From Eubacteriaceae bacterium (GTDB lineage: Bacteria > Bacillota > Clostridia > Peptostreptococcales > Anaerovoracaceae): a stretch of DNA of 64,000 bases. Position 1 is the first letter of the stretch, and each line of letters starts with the position of its first letter. The position numbers and the translations under genes are program-made. This document shows positions 1-14,913 of this stretch, piece by piece. Under the pieces are notes generated by a model that was not told the DNA's origin, did no database searches, and saw only the letters and a list, made by a program, of their open reading frames with translations. The DNA lies in contig CABIXY010000004.1 of the NCBI GenBank assembly GCA_902362805.1, positions 372,001 through 436,000 on the forward strand. The letters are read 5' to 3'.

Positions 1-190
1 TTCTGTTCCAACTGCAGACGGACTCTATACGGCCAAACTGCTCCAACTGCAGACGGACTTTATATACAGCCACACTCTCTAACTGCTGCCCCAACTTTAG
101 ACAGACTCTATACGACCAAACTACTCCAACTGCTGCTCCAACCACAGACGGACTCTGCCCTGCCAAATCGCTCAACTGCACAGAATAGCT
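1..190. repeat. imperfect tandem repeat, about 37-47 bp units
   Basis: Four degenerate units share the core CCAACTGCAGACGGACT followed by a CTATACGGCCAAACTGCT-like stretch. Unit starts are near 7, 46, 90 and 136. One minus-strand frame stays open across the array. I recognise no product, and the array may begin before the window. Confidence 0.6.
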
Positions 191-200
191 GCACGCAGAA

Positions 201-245
201 AAACAGGGGTACATTTCAGTATGCCCTGTTTCCCTCTTTTTTACG
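201..245. terminator. hairpin with T-run
   Basis: AAACAGGG pairs with CCCTGTTT across a loop of about 15 nt (201-231), followed on the plus strand by a pyrimidine stretch with six T. It could end minus-strand transcription from the bceB-like gene or plus-strand transcription from outside the window. It overlaps the end of the small reading frame at 216-311. Confidence 0.4.
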
Positions 246-311
246 ATGCATTTCAAACCAGTCATGGGCTGGAACGCCGCCATAAATTTTGTCTCGCAGC
301 TCGATTGACAT
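216..311 (-). CDS. possible 31-aa small protein or gene remnant
   Basis: An ATG-started 31-codon frame begins 15 bp after the stop of the bceB-like gene. It ends inside the hairpin at 201-231. The peptide contains LRDKIYGGVPAHDWFEMH, which has plausible composition, but no strong ribosome site precedes it and I do not recognise the family. It may be a small protein translated from the end of the bceAB-like transcript or a leftover of a longer gene. Confidence 0.25.
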   Translation of the reverse strand: MSIELRDKIYGGVPAHDWFEMHRKKEGNRAY

Positions 312-326
312 CTCAACGGACAGAAG

Positions 327-2432
327 TCACGCTTTTGTAATGGCTAACTGCTTTCTCATCTTCGAAAGTGTTTTTTGATAGACCCCGTATATAATGGCCG
401 CGAACAGCAACACGACGATGAAACAGATACCCATGTTTACCAGCTCACCCGGCGTAAGTTTATTGTCGTTTGCGTACATAATCATGAAGTAGAGAAGATA
501 CATCATGGACATACCTACGATAGCAGGTACAGAGAATACCTTCCCTGCCTGGCTGCGCAATTCTTTATTTAAAAACTTAGGCGATGCCCCCAGGCGCTTC
601 AAATCGTCGAAGATATACCTGTTGTTGATAGCGATGGTCATACATCTGGTGTAGCAGATGATCAAAGCTGACAACATGCAGATGATGGCGATGAAGAGGA
701 ACATCATCATGAAGACTGCAAAGGTTCTCATGAAATCATTTTGATCTAAAGTTCTGATTTTAGGCATATATGTCCAAAACTGCCTGAATTCTGAAGAATC
801 CGGGTTATCAAAAGACAGTTTGGTCATTTCATCCGTATCACCCCAGTATGTCTCTCCTTTTAGGTCCTTTCCGTATTTGGCAACACGGTCATAAAAGGCT
901 GCGACCGGAGCTTTGTCGTCCATAGAGTCGATGAATTTACGATAAAGATGATCTGCAAACTGATAATGATCCCCGGACTGAATGTTAAAAAAGGTCATTC
1001 CCTCTATCCACTGACTGGCAAGACCCTTAGCTGCCTGGGCATAATCTTCGTCATTGAGGATATAATACCTCACTTCGCCATACAGCAGGCCATACTTTAT
1101 CACCCCGCCAAACTTTACTTTAAGCTGTTCTTTCGTTGTCATATTGGTCAGCAAAGTTGCCTTGTCATTAGCAAAAATCGTATTACCGTCGTTATCACCT
1201 ATAGCCAGATATTGTCCCTTTGGCACAGTAATTTTTTCCCCTGTCATATGGATGAACTGACTAGCAGAGAGAAATCTCGCCTCATTGCAGAACTCTCTGT
1301 ACTCCATATGATAACGATTTCCAGAGTCTTCGACCTCTTCTTCACCGTCCATGCCCAAGGCAATATAGGACGTAGTTTTATAGTCATCTATAGATAATCC
1401 CTCTTTTGCCGCCAGCTCCTTCAGATTTGTCTCACTGGCAAATGTGTTGTCAGCGGGATAGCGGAAACAGTAATCATAAGGCCTGCCATTGGCTTCCATG
1501 ATCTGGCTGCCTCCCGTCATCGGAAGATAGAACATACCAAAGCAGGCTCCTGCAACGAGCACTGTTACCACAAGCATGTTGTTGACAGTCTGTTTCCCTT
1601 GAAATTTCATCATGCTTCTCGAGATGATGCCTTTGTACCGATTCTTATGCGCTGTCCATCCGTTGACGACAGTGTGGAGCAAAATCATGTAAAGACCGAT
1701 AAGCACCGGCACATACAGAAGATTGATCCATACGGGAGCATAGGCCTGGAAGATGCTTTGGTATACAGCGCTGCCAAAATAGCCTCCTACCGCTCCGATT
1801 AAAAGCACTACAATGCCCAGAATACCGCATTTCTTTCCCACGGGACGGACAGACTCGTTCTTGTGTTCCTCGTGGATGACATCCATGATGTTAGTCCTGC
1901 CCAGATAGCGGAGAGCCAAAACAACGGCCGCTGCCAGAACCAGTACCAGGAAGGCTGCCGAAATCCACAGGCATTTCAAATCAAAAGTCAAGTTCATCTC
2001 TTCGCTATCAACTACCAGCAGACGAAAGCCCTGCCAGATTATCCAGGCAAAGGGAATTCCCGCAGCCGTCCCTATCAGAGACGAAAGTCCGCTGAGCATT
2101 ACCGTTTCCGATATCAGCGCAGGGGCCAGACGCTTTTTTGACGCACCCAGAGCCATCATGGTGCCGATTTCCTTTGACTTCTTGCGAAAAAACAACCCCG
2201 CTGCATAGATGGTGAAGACCACGCAGCCTACGCAGGCAAGCGCAAAGATGGCCATAACCTGTTTTCTGCTGTCCCCGCCTTCCGGCAGAACCTTCAGAAC
2301 TGTGGGTGAAAACATCATGGCCGAGTAGGCCGTAATCAGCATCAGAGATATAAAATTGCAGAATATATATAGCGTATAATTCTTGCTGTTGTTTTTTCTT
2401 AATTTCTTCTGTATTTCTCTCATCGTCATCAT
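327..2432 (-). CDS. BceB/FtsX-type ABC transporter permease
   Basis: This 701-residue membrane protein belongs to the FtsX/MacB permease class and resembles BceB-type permeases, which sense or remove peptide antibiotics acting on the cell envelope. It has an N-terminal helix near residues 20-40, a group of helices around 55-300, a large extracytoplasmic region (about 310-560) and three C-terminal helices. It overlaps its ATPase by 4 bp (ATGA), so the two are translationally coupled. BceAB modules usually sit beside a histidine kinase and response regulator that control them. Here the neighbour is a divergent LytTR/GHKL pair rather than the usual BceRS type. The specific drug or peptide is not known. 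Confidence 0.85.
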   Translation of the reverse strand: MMTMREIQKKLRKNNSKNYTLYIFCNFISLMLITAYSAMMFSPTVLKVLPEGGDSRKQVMAIFALACVGCVVFTIYAAGLFFRKKSKEIGTMMALGASKKRLAPALISETVMLSGLSSLIGTAAGIPFAWIIWQGFRLLVVDSEEMNLTFDLKCLWISAAFLVLVLAAAVVLALRYLGRTNIMDVIHEEHKNESVRPVGKKCGILGIVVLLIGAVGGYFGSAVYQSIFQAYAPVWINLLYVPVLIGLYMILLHTVVNGWTAHKNRYKGIISRSMMKFQGKQTVNNMLVVTVLVAGACFGMFYLPMTGGSQIMEANGRPYDYCFRYPADNTFASETNLKELAAKEGLSIDDYKTTSYIALGMDGEEEVEDSGNRYHMEYREFCNEARFLSASQFIHMTGEKITVPKGQYLAIGDNDGNTIFANDKATLLTNMTTKEQLKVKFGGVIKYGLLYGEVRYYILNDEDYAQAAKGLASQWIEGMTFFNIQSGDHYQFADHLYRKFIDSMDDKAPVAAFYDRVAKYGKDLKGETYWGDTDEMTKLSFDNPDSSEFRQFWTYMPKIRTLDQNDFMRTFAVFMMMFLFIAIICMLSALIICYTRCMTIAINNRYIFDDLKRLGASPKFLNKELRSQAGKVFSVPAIVGMSMMYLLYFMIMYANDNKLTPGELVNMGICFIVVLLFAAIIYGVYQKTLSKMRKQLAITKA

Positions 2433-3175
2433 TTTAAGTCACCACTCATTTCCTTGATTTCCTGCAGAAGCAAGTCGTGGAACTCGCCCTGGCTTCCTTT
2501 GTTCTCCATATTCTTGAACACGTTTCCATCTTTGAGCAAAATGACTCTGTCGCAGAAAGAGGCGGAAAAGCTGTCGTGAGTCACCATGAGGATGGTTGCA
2601 CCTAGTTTGCCGATGGCTTCTTTAAAAGAGTCGATGACCGCCCTGCTGGACTTGCTGTCCAGGTTTCCCGTCGGCTCATCCGCCAGAATCACAAGGGGAT
2701 TGTTGATCAAAGCTCTCGCCACGGCGGTCCTCTGTCTCTCGCCGCCGGAAACCTCAGCGGGGAACTTATCTTTGATGTGATCGATGCCGAAAAGAACCAG
2801 GAGCCTATCGGCCAGCTTCTCTCCTTCTGCATCAACGCTGCTGTTGATGATGCGGGGAAGAAGGATGTTTTCTCTGATGGTAAGACCGTCCAGCAACATG
2901 AAATCCTGGAATACAAAGCCCAGCTTTTCGTTTCTCACCTTCGCTAGGCCCTCTTCGCTCATATCTACTAGCTCCTGCCCGCCTAAAGTAATCTTGCCAT
3001 CGTCAAATGGAATATAACAGGAGATGCAGTTGAGCAGGGTGCTCTTTCCCGAACCCGAAGGCCCCATGACTGCCACAAATTCTCCCTGAGCCACACTGAG
3101 ATTCACACCTTTTAATACCTTATATTTTTCCTGTCCTACCATATAGGATTTATGCAGATTTTTCACATATAACAT
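2429..3175 (-). CDS. BceA/MacB-type ABC transporter ATPase
   Basis: This 248-residue ATPase powers the permease encoded immediately downstream. The Walker A motif GPSGSGKST is at residues 38-46, the signature is SGGERQR and Walker B is ILADEPTGNLDS, all intact. It belongs to the LolD/MacB/BceA group that pairs with FtsX-fold permeases. A GGAGG ribosome site lies before the ATG. The gene diverges from the LytTR regulator across a 207-bp region holding likely regulator boxes, so that two-component system probably controls it; this last point is inference. Confidence 0.9.
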   Translation of the reverse strand: MLYVKNLHKSYMVGQEKYKVLKGVNLSVAQGEFVAVMGPSGSGKSTLLNCISCYIPFDDGKITLGGQELVDMSEEGLAKVRNEKLGFVFQDFMLLDGLTIRENILLPRIINSSVDAEGEKLADRLLVLFGIDHIKDKFPAEVSGGERQRTAVARALINNPLVILADEPTGNLDSKSSRAVIDSFKEAIGKLGATILMVTHDSFSASFCDRVILLKDGNVFKNMENKGSQGEFHDLLLQEIKEMSGDLK

Positions 3176-3267
3176 TTTTTATCCTCCAATCGTTTTGTCT
3201 TTGATGGTATTACCTTACCATAAAAAAGCTGACCCAAAATATGCCATGTCATTTTTCGCGGAGCTGG

Positions 3268-3347
3268 TGTAAAGTTTGGCAAAGACCCTGCGGACTTTGT
3301 AAAATTTGACGCTTTTGATGTAAAGTTCTGCGATTGTATGGTATACT
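3268..3347 (+). promoter_or_regulatory. LytTR-type direct repeats and promoter
   Basis: Three copies of TGTAAA(G/A)TT begin at 3268, 3298 and 3319. The last two are 21 bp apart, the usual spacing of paired LytTR binding sites (two helical turns). TGTAAA at 3319-3324 is also a plausible -35, with TATACT at 3342-3347 after 17 bp. This suggests autoregulation of the response regulator gene that begins at 3383. Confidence 0.5.
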
Positions 3348-3382
3348 TTTGTTCAGATGAAAATAGAAAGGCAGGTAACAAT

Positions 3383-4096
3383 ATGCTGAGAATCGCCTTG
3401 TGTGACGACGAAACCAGCGCAAGGGACGCCCTGCGTTTTCAGTTGGAGAAGATACTCTTTGATGGAAACGAGGAAATCGTGTACGAATTTAACTCCGGGA
3501 AAAGAGCGGTCAGCTGGCTGGCCAAGCACCCAGGTGAAATAGATCTTTTGTTTCTCGACGTGGAGATGGACGAAATGAACGGCATGGAGGCCGCCACAGC
3601 AATCCGCACCTTCAACCAGGATTTGATGATCGTCTTCGTGACCGGCTATACCGACTACGTCTTTGACGGATACAAGGTAAGCGCTTTGGACTACATCATC
3701 AAACCCGCTGGCCCGGACAGGCTAAGAGGACTGATGGAGCGGGTACGCAATGCATCAGCCGACAAGAGCGAGGCCTTCTTTACCTTCCAGAACGTGGACG
3801 GAACTTTCAAAATTAATTTAAGAGACATTCTTTACTGCTACAGCGAAAAGCGGCTGGTCCATCTGGTAACGGCGCAAAAAGAGTACCAGTTTTACGACAA
3901 GCTGGACAGTGTGGAGAAGTCCCTGGGAGACAGCTTTGTCAGAATTCACCAGCGCTATCTTGTTAACAGCCACGCTGTAGAGCACGTGTCCTCTTCTTCC
4001 GTTACTTTGGCGGGATGCGACCTTCCTATCAGCCGCGCTTTGAAGGAACCCGCGGCAAAGAAGTTGGCCCACGCCATGCTGGGAGGTGATTTCTGA
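3383..4096 (+). CDS. LytTR-family response regulator
   Basis: This 237-residue two-component regulator has an N-terminal receiver domain (about 1-120; phosphoacceptor Asp59 in LFLDVEMDEM, conserved Lys in IIKPAG) and a C-terminal LytTR DNA-binding domain (about 135-235). I chose the ATG at 3383 because GGCAGG lies before it and the protein begins MLRIALCDDE, as receivers do; an upstream in-frame start would overlap the promoter. It overlaps the kinase gene by one base (TGATG). This is the AgrA/VirR layout. The likely target is its own operon and perhaps the divergent ABC genes. Confidence 0.9.
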   Translation: MLRIALCDDETSARDALRFQLEKILFDGNEEIVYEFNSGKRAVSWLAKHPGEIDLLFLDVEMDEMNGMEAATAIRTFNQDLMIVFVTGYTDYVFDGYKVSALDYIIKPAGPDRLRGLMERVRNASADKSEAFFTFQNVDGTFKINLRDILYCYSEKRLVHLVTAQKEYQFYDKLDSVEKSLGDSFVRIHQRYLVNSHAVEHVSSSSVTLAGCDLPISRALKEPAAKKLAHAMLGGDF

Positions 4097-5337
4097 TGAA
4101 CGCTGCAATATATGTATTAAGCCAACTGACGGTATTTCCGGCGGGGTATTTTGCGATGAAATCCTCTGAATATCTCCTTCCTATCAAAGAGGGCCTTTGG
4201 CGGAGGATTCTTCTCGTTTCTGCCTATATGGTAATCATCAGCGTCGTCATCTTTATCGGAGACAGGAGCAATCTTCCCCCGGCAACCATTTTATTCATGG
4301 CGGCTGTCATGATCTGTTACAGAGGCTCCAAAATTCAGCGGTTCACCATCGGGCTCATGTTCTGTAATACCATGCTGGCCTTCAATGGCTTTTATGATAA
4401 CCTGAGCAGTCCTCATTGGGGAACCCGCATCATCATCAGATTGATTTTCTGGGCGATATTCTACGTACTGATCAAGCGATTTGCACCACCCAAGGACTAC
4501 GAGCTGTCGCCGGTGCTTTGGCGGCTGATTCTCTTCCTGACCGCCCTGCCCATGGGAATCACCTGTGCACTCGTCATGATACCTGACCCACACTATACTT
4601 TCCCTTATTTTATCGTGGTAACTTCTCTCGTCTGCTTTGTCATCTGCCTCGTCGCTTTTATCGGACTGATGTGGACCATCATCGTTCTTGCCAAACAGCA
4701 ACAGCTTGAGCAGGAGGTGATGATGGGCGATATGAACAAAAAGTATTACGAAGCGATGGAACAGCAGCAGTTCGAGGTACGCAGGCTTCGCCATGACCTG
4801 GCCAATCATCTGCAGACATTGGGCACTCTGCCTGCATCGGAGCGGGATGCCTATGTGGCCGAGCTCATAAAAAGTCCTGCCATGGGCAGTACCCTCCACT
4901 ACTGCGGCGACAATACTGTTAATGCGGTGCTCAGCGCCAAAGTATCGCTAACTGAACAAGAGTCCATCGGATTGGAGAGCGAAGTGGATATCGCCCAGGA
5001 ATTACCCTACGATAAAGTCGACGTGTGCGCGCTTTTTGCCAACGCCTTGGATAACGCCATCGAGGCTTGTCGCAAACTACCTGTGGGGCAACGCTGGATC
5101 CAGCTGAAAGCCCGCGCACAAAAAGGGCTTTTTGCAGTCAAAATCGCCAATCCAATACCGAAAGATGACACGCAAGTGGCAGACAGCATCCTTCCTGGTA
5201 CGACCAAAACGGATAAAATATCCCACGGTTACGGTCTGAAGAGTATCAAGGAAATCGTCAGCCGGCATGGCGGCAGTATGGAAATCAAAACAAAAGACGG
5301 ACAATTTCAGTTGTTCTTATACATGCCGCTGGATTGA
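4096..5337 (+). CDS. GHKL sensor histidine kinase, AgrC-like
   Basis: This 413-residue membrane kinase has six or seven hydrophobic segments in residues 1-200. A linker leads to the phosphoacceptor region RRLRHDLANHLQ with His233, then a GHKL ATPase domain (N box NALDNAIEA, G box GYGLKSI). It is the partner of the LytTR regulator, whose stop codon it overlaps. Kinases of this class often sense peptides. Placement opposite a BceAB-type transporter suggests sensing of an envelope-active peptide, which is inference. Confidence 0.88.
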   Translation: MNAAIYVLSQLTVFPAGYFAMKSSEYLLPIKEGLWRRILLVSAYMVIISVVIFIGDRSNLPPATILFMAAVMICYRGSKIQRFTIGLMFCNTMLAFNGFYDNLSSPHWGTRIIIRLIFWAIFYVLIKRFAPPKDYELSPVLWRLILFLTALPMGITCALVMIPDPHYTFPYFIVVTSLVCFVICLVAFIGLMWTIIVLAKQQQLEQEVMMGDMNKKYYEAMEQQQFEVRRLRHDLANHLQTLGTLPASERDAYVAELIKSPAMGSTLHYCGDNTVNAVLSAKVSLTEQESIGLESEVDIAQELPYDKVDVCALFANALDNAIEACRKLPVGQRWIQLKARAQKGLFAVKIANPIPKDDTQVADSILPGTTKTDKISHGYGLKSIKEIVSRHGGSMEIKTKDGQFQLFLYMPLD

Positions 5338-5369
5338 CAACGGCCGGACAGTCAGAAAGGATCCTTAAG

Positions 5370-5666
5370 ATGAGTGAGTTTTTTCAGCAAGTATATGATA
5401 TCGCCGCCGCCATTCCCTATGGAACAGTCGTTTCCTACGGCCAAATCGCCCGGTTGCTTGGCAGTCCCCGATCCGCCAGAATGGTGGGCTGGGCGATGGC
5501 TAAATGCCCGGAGGGGCTGCCATGGCACAGAGTCATTAAAAACGACGGTACTATTTCAAGCGGCGTCATGGCTGATCTCTGCCGGGAGCTCCTGGAAGCA
5601 GAGGGTGTTTGCTTTCTTCCTGATGGCAGAGTGGATATGGAGGAGTTCCGGTGGGAAGGGTGGTAA
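5370..5666 (+). CDS. alkyltransferase-like (ATL) DNA-repair protein
   Basis: This 98-residue protein has the MGMT/Ogt DNA-binding fold (VVSYGQIARLLG; ARMVGWAM) but carries PWHRV where true O6-alkylguanine transferases carry PCHRV. The alkyl-accepting Cys is therefore Trp, as in the ATL family. ATL proteins bind O6-alkylguanine without removing it and hand the lesion to nucleotide excision repair. The start at 5370 has AGAAAGGA upstream. An in-frame start at 5334 would overlap the kinase gene and lacks a good ribosome site. It is probably cotranscribed with the kinase. Confidence 0.85.
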   Translation: MSEFFQQVYDIAAAIPYGTVVSYGQIARLLGSPRSARMVGWAMAKCPEGLPWHRVIKNDGTISSGVMADLCRELLEAEGVCFLPDGRVDMEEFRWEGW

Positions 5667-5725
5667 ACCCCGTTTGAAACGTTCACTAAGGGATTCATGA
5701 TAACATTAGTCGGACAAATTTCAAA

Positions 5726-5982
5726 TCCGGCAGAAATGCCATAAATAAGGTCATTTAGCTGCTTTTACGGCAGATTTCTATTTTCATCCGCCCTTCTAGA
5801 AAGCAAAAATGCAATAATTCATAACATTTACACTGCAAAATCACGTTTTTGGCAAAGTTTTATTATTATATAGTTTTCTTCTCCCTTTGCATTTTTTCTA
5901 TTTATTGGTTTATTAATCAAAAAATTAGCTCCATTTTTCAAAAAAGTGCCATAAATGAGCGGTTTTAGGTACTTTTATGGCA
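5726..5982. repeat. two palindromic intergenic repeats
   Basis: The 438-bp AT-rich gap between 5667 and 6104 has no gene. It holds two related inverted repeats: TGCCATAAA facing TTTTACGGCA (5726-5777, bounded by GGCAG and its complement-like flank), and TGCCATAAA facing TTTATGGCA (5947-5982). A degenerate relative lies at 61692-61755. These may be small mobile or structural repeats. Confidence 0.45.
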
Positions 5983-6038
5983 TTTTTGTCCGTTTTACCT
6001 GCAGACGCAGATTATCAATATTTCTTATTAAACAAAAT

Positions 6039-6080
6039 TTGGCATAGCCGGTATTCACGACTATGCCAATTTTTTAATAA
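6039..6080. terminator. terminator hairpin after YjiH gene
   Basis: TTGGCATAG (6039-6047) pairs with CTATGCCAA (6061-6069). T-rich tracts lie on both sides, so it can act in both directions. It sits 25 bp past the stop of the minus-strand YjiH gene. Confidence 0.65.
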
Positions 6081-6104
6081 GTATAAACTTCCTTCTTTTC
6101 GTTG

Positions 6105-7472
6105 TTAGAATATCAGATGAGCCAGTGGGCAGACGATGACCAGGCTGATGATAGTTCTTTCTAAGAAGATCACGAACAGCTCCCACAGCTTGACCGGAAG
6201 TTTTGAACCCAGGATCAGTCCGCCTACCTCTGACAGATAGAGCAGCTGGGTTACGGATACCACTGCGACGATGAATCTCGTCATCACGCTAGTGATATCA
6301 GCCGAAGCGATAATGGATGGTGTCAGCATGTCCGTAAACCCTACGATCATGGTCTTGGATGCATCCAGTGCCTCAGGAACCTGCAGCAGGTTCAAAAGCG
6401 GCAGGAACGGCTTGCCCAGGATCTCGAAGATCGGCGTGTTGTTTGCCAGCGCCAGGGCGATGGTTCCGATTGCCATGACGGAAGGCAGTACCCCAAACCA
6501 CATGCCTACGGCATTCTTCATGCCATTTGAGAAGAACTGGCCTGCACCCTTGTGCTCCTGCACCCTCTGCAGTGCCAACGCCGTACCGTACTGCACAGAC
6601 GACCTGTACTCGCTCGGGATGCTCTCCGGCATGGCCTTGCCTTCAATCAGGTAGGTGTCCTTCTTCAAAGAAAGCGGCGGGATCCTCGGCACGATAATGG
6701 CGCAGACTACGCCGATCAGGCAGATCAGCAGGTAGTAGACGCCGAAGTACTGCATCAGATCCACCTGTGACAGCACCACGATGCTGAAGGTAATCGATAC
6801 TGCCGAGAAGGTCGTAGCGATGACAGATGCCTCCCTTGTCGAATAGTATCCGCCCTCGTACTGGTTGCAGGTCAGCATGACACCCAGGGTGCCGTCGCCG
6901 ATCCAGGAGGTGAAGCAGTCCACCGCTGCACGTCCCGGAATCTTGAACAGGGGCCGCATGACCTTTGTCAACAGCGCACCCACGAACTCCAACAGACCGA
7001 AGTCCAGCAATAGCGGCAGGAGCAGCGCTGCGATTGCAAAAATGATGACCAGCACGGTTAAAAGGTCACTGAGCACGAATCCGCCCGCACCGCCTTCGGT
7101 AAGCATATGCAGGATACCCGTATCGCCATCCCCCGCATCAATGCCCAGGTAGGTCACCCATACCAGGACTGCGCCGATAACTCTGATGACGACCCAGATC
7201 ATCGATGTGGAAAAAGTATCGTTCAGAATCGGGTGCTCCGTGATGAACTTTGGCTTCGCCAGGGAAATAACTGATAAAATTGCGGAAACAGTGATGATGG
7301 CTACGCACAGGATTGGAAGGAATCCACCCAAAGCGCCGCCGATGATATCTGCCAGAATCTTGACACATACCGTCCAGTCACCGTTATACTTTACCGGGAT
7401 CATAAACAGTATGATCCCGATGATGGAAGGAATCAGAAATTTGGCCATAAGCCCGCTCTTCTTGTTTTCCAT
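6105..7472 (-). CDS. YjiH-type nucleoside-recognition (Gate) membrane protein, copy 1
   Basis: This 455-residue polytopic membrane protein, with about ten hydrophobic segments, resembles the YjiH/nucleoside-recognition (Gate) domain family. The transported or sensed substrate of that family is unclear. It is the last gene of a minus-strand run that begins with two secreted peptidases, separated from the M14 gene by 76 bp containing a GC-rich hairpin. A near-identical second copy lies at 28016-29383 (about nine in ten residues shared). Its position after secreted peptidases suggests a role in uptake of released products, which is inference. Confidence 0.75.
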   Translation of the reverse strand: MENKKSGLMAKFLIPSIIGIILFMIPVKYNGDWTVCVKILADIIGGALGGFLPILCVAIITVSAILSVISLAKPKFITEHPILNDTFSTSMIWVVIRVIGAVLVWVTYLGIDAGDGDTGILHMLTEGGAGGFVLSDLLTVLVIIFAIAALLLPLLLDFGLLEFVGALLTKVMRPLFKIPGRAAVDCFTSWIGDGTLGVMLTCNQYEGGYYSTREASVIATTFSAVSITFSIVVLSQVDLMQYFGVYYLLICLIGVVCAIIVPRIPPLSLKKDTYLIEGKAMPESIPSEYRSSVQYGTALALQRVQEHKGAGQFFSNGMKNAVGMWFGVLPSVMAIGTIALALANNTPIFEILGKPFLPLLNLLQVPEALDASKTMIVGFTDMLTPSIIASADITSVMTRFIVAVVSVTQLLYLSEVGGLILGSKLPVKLWELFVIFLERTIISLVIVCPLAHLIF

Positions 7473-7506
7473 AATAGTTCTCCTTCTCTGTAATATCTCC
7501 TAGTTG

Positions 7507-7539
7507 CAGAGGGAGCCTGGATAACCCCTGCTCCCTCTG
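7507..7539 (-). other. intercistronic hairpin
   Basis: CAGAGGGAGC (7507-7516) is perfectly complementary to GCTCCCTCTG (7530-7539). No T-run follows on the minus strand. It may stabilise the peptidase message or only partly end transcription between the M14 gene and the YjiH gene. Confidence 0.45.
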
Positions 7540-7548
7540 TCTCTTCAA

Positions 7549-11322
<3,774 letters not shown>

Positions 11323-11384
11323 TCAGCGGTTTTTATTTCCTCCTTTCTCTCCGCCTTTTGGGAATATTTATCTACTAAACGAAA

Positions 11385-13962
<2,578 letters not shown>

Positions 13963-13977
13963 AGACAAAAAACAGAG

Positions 13978-14017
13978 GACGCTGCATGAAACTAAAACTC
14001 ATGCAGCGTCTCTATTT
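13978..14017 (+). terminator. rho-independent terminator
   Basis: GACGCTGCATGA (13978-13989) pairs perfectly with TCATGCAGCGTC (13999-14010), followed by a T-rich stretch. It ends the ribbon-helix-helix gene. Confidence 0.75.
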
Positions 14018-14030
14018 GTGATTATTACTG

Positions 14031-14275
14031 TCATTCCACGTTTTTTTCGCTTTTCAGCATCATTTCTGCACATTTCTCAATCGCCTGCCTTTTATCCGCA
14101 TCTAGGGGAGGGGTGTATGCAGCCAGCACTTTTTACGATAAAGTTAGGTTTTTTGATGCTGTTGCAAAGTTCCTCGCGTAACTCGATGGCTGCATCGGCA
14201 GGCGTTCAAACGCAATATCCTCCTGATTTCTTACAAAATCTGTGCCTATGCGCCATGTGGTTACTTTTGTATGCT
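14031..14275 (-). pseudogene. possible frameshifted gene remnant
   Basis: Coherent protein-like stretches appear in successive minus-strand frames: VTTWRIGTDFVRNQEDIAF, then DAAIELREELCNSIKKPNF, then AAYTPPLDADKRQAIEKCAE ending at a TGA at 14031-14033. They look like one protein broken by at least two frameshifts. I do not recognise the family. Nothing else is evident from here to the promoter at 14445. Confidence 0.3.
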
Positions 14276-14444
14276 GCAAATGTCATTTTGGCCACTGGAA
14301 TCTGCACGAAAAATAACCACAATCAGATATACCCCTCTAGCAATGTCAGTCGAAAGTAATGGGGTTACGCAGGAAATGCCCGGATACACCCAAAAAGCGT
14401 AACCTCATCGTCATTCGAAAGCAGACTTTGCCTTCACTTTGCTC

Positions 14445-14510
14445 TTGACAGCAAACCGTATTATAGATATAATACAGTTAAAGAAACCGTACTATACATA
14501 TAATACAGTT
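14445..14510 (+). promoter_or_regulatory. promoter with twin palindromic GntR operator
   Basis: TTGACA (14445-14450), 17 bp, TATAAT (14468-14473). Two palindromes, GTATTATAGATATAATAC (14458-14475) and GTACTATACATATAATAC (14489-14506), lie in direct repeat 31 bp apart, covering the -10 and the start of the transcript. The arrangement matches autoregulation by the YtrA-type GntR repressor encoded next. Confidence 0.75.
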
Positions 14511-14531
14511 TTATTCTATAGAAGGGGCCGC

Positions 14532-14912
14532 TTGATTTCATTTGAACAGTTTATAATCGAAGATAGCAGTCCTATTTATCTGCAGATCATCAATTACGTT
14601 CAGCGGCAGATTGTTTCCGGCGCCATACAGGATAATGACGAGATGCCTTCAAGACGTGTCTTGTCCGCCCTCATCGGTGTCAACCCCAACACCATACAGA
14701 AAGCCTACCGCTATCTCGAAGAGGAAGGAATCATCGAATCCCGCAGCGGCGCTAAAAGTTATGTCAGAATTGACGGCAGCCAGATAAAAAAAATCCGCAC
14801 AAGACTCCTTGAAAACGATGTCAAAACCATCGTCCGCAATATGAAACAGATGGGCATTTCGGCAGAAGAAGCTGCCAGCCTTATAAATGAAGCCTGGAGA
14901 GAGGAGGACTAA
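14532..14912 (+). CDS. GntR-family regulator, YtrA subfamily
   Basis: This 126-residue repressor has a winged-helix domain (PIYLQIINYVQRQIVSGAI; MPSRRVLSALIGVNPNTIQKAYRYLEEEGIIESR) and only a short C-terminal tail, the mark of the YtrA subgroup that controls ABC transporter operons. I start it at TTG 14532 because AGAAGGGG precedes it and the promoter and operators lie just upstream. The in-frame ATG at 14439 would put the promoter inside the gene. It ends 1 bp before the next gene. Confidence 0.87.
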   Translation: MISFEQFIIEDSSPIYLQIINYVQRQIVSGAIQDNDEMPSRRVLSALIGVNPNTIQKAYRYLEEEGIIESRSGAKSYVRIDGSQIKKIRTRLLENDVKTIVRNMKQMGISAEEAASLINEAWREED

Positions 14913-14913
14913 C

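Noticed and set aside
4291..4899. 202-codon minus-strand frame inside the histidine kinase gene
   Set aside because: Antisense of a clear GHKL kinase; no ribosome site or motif.
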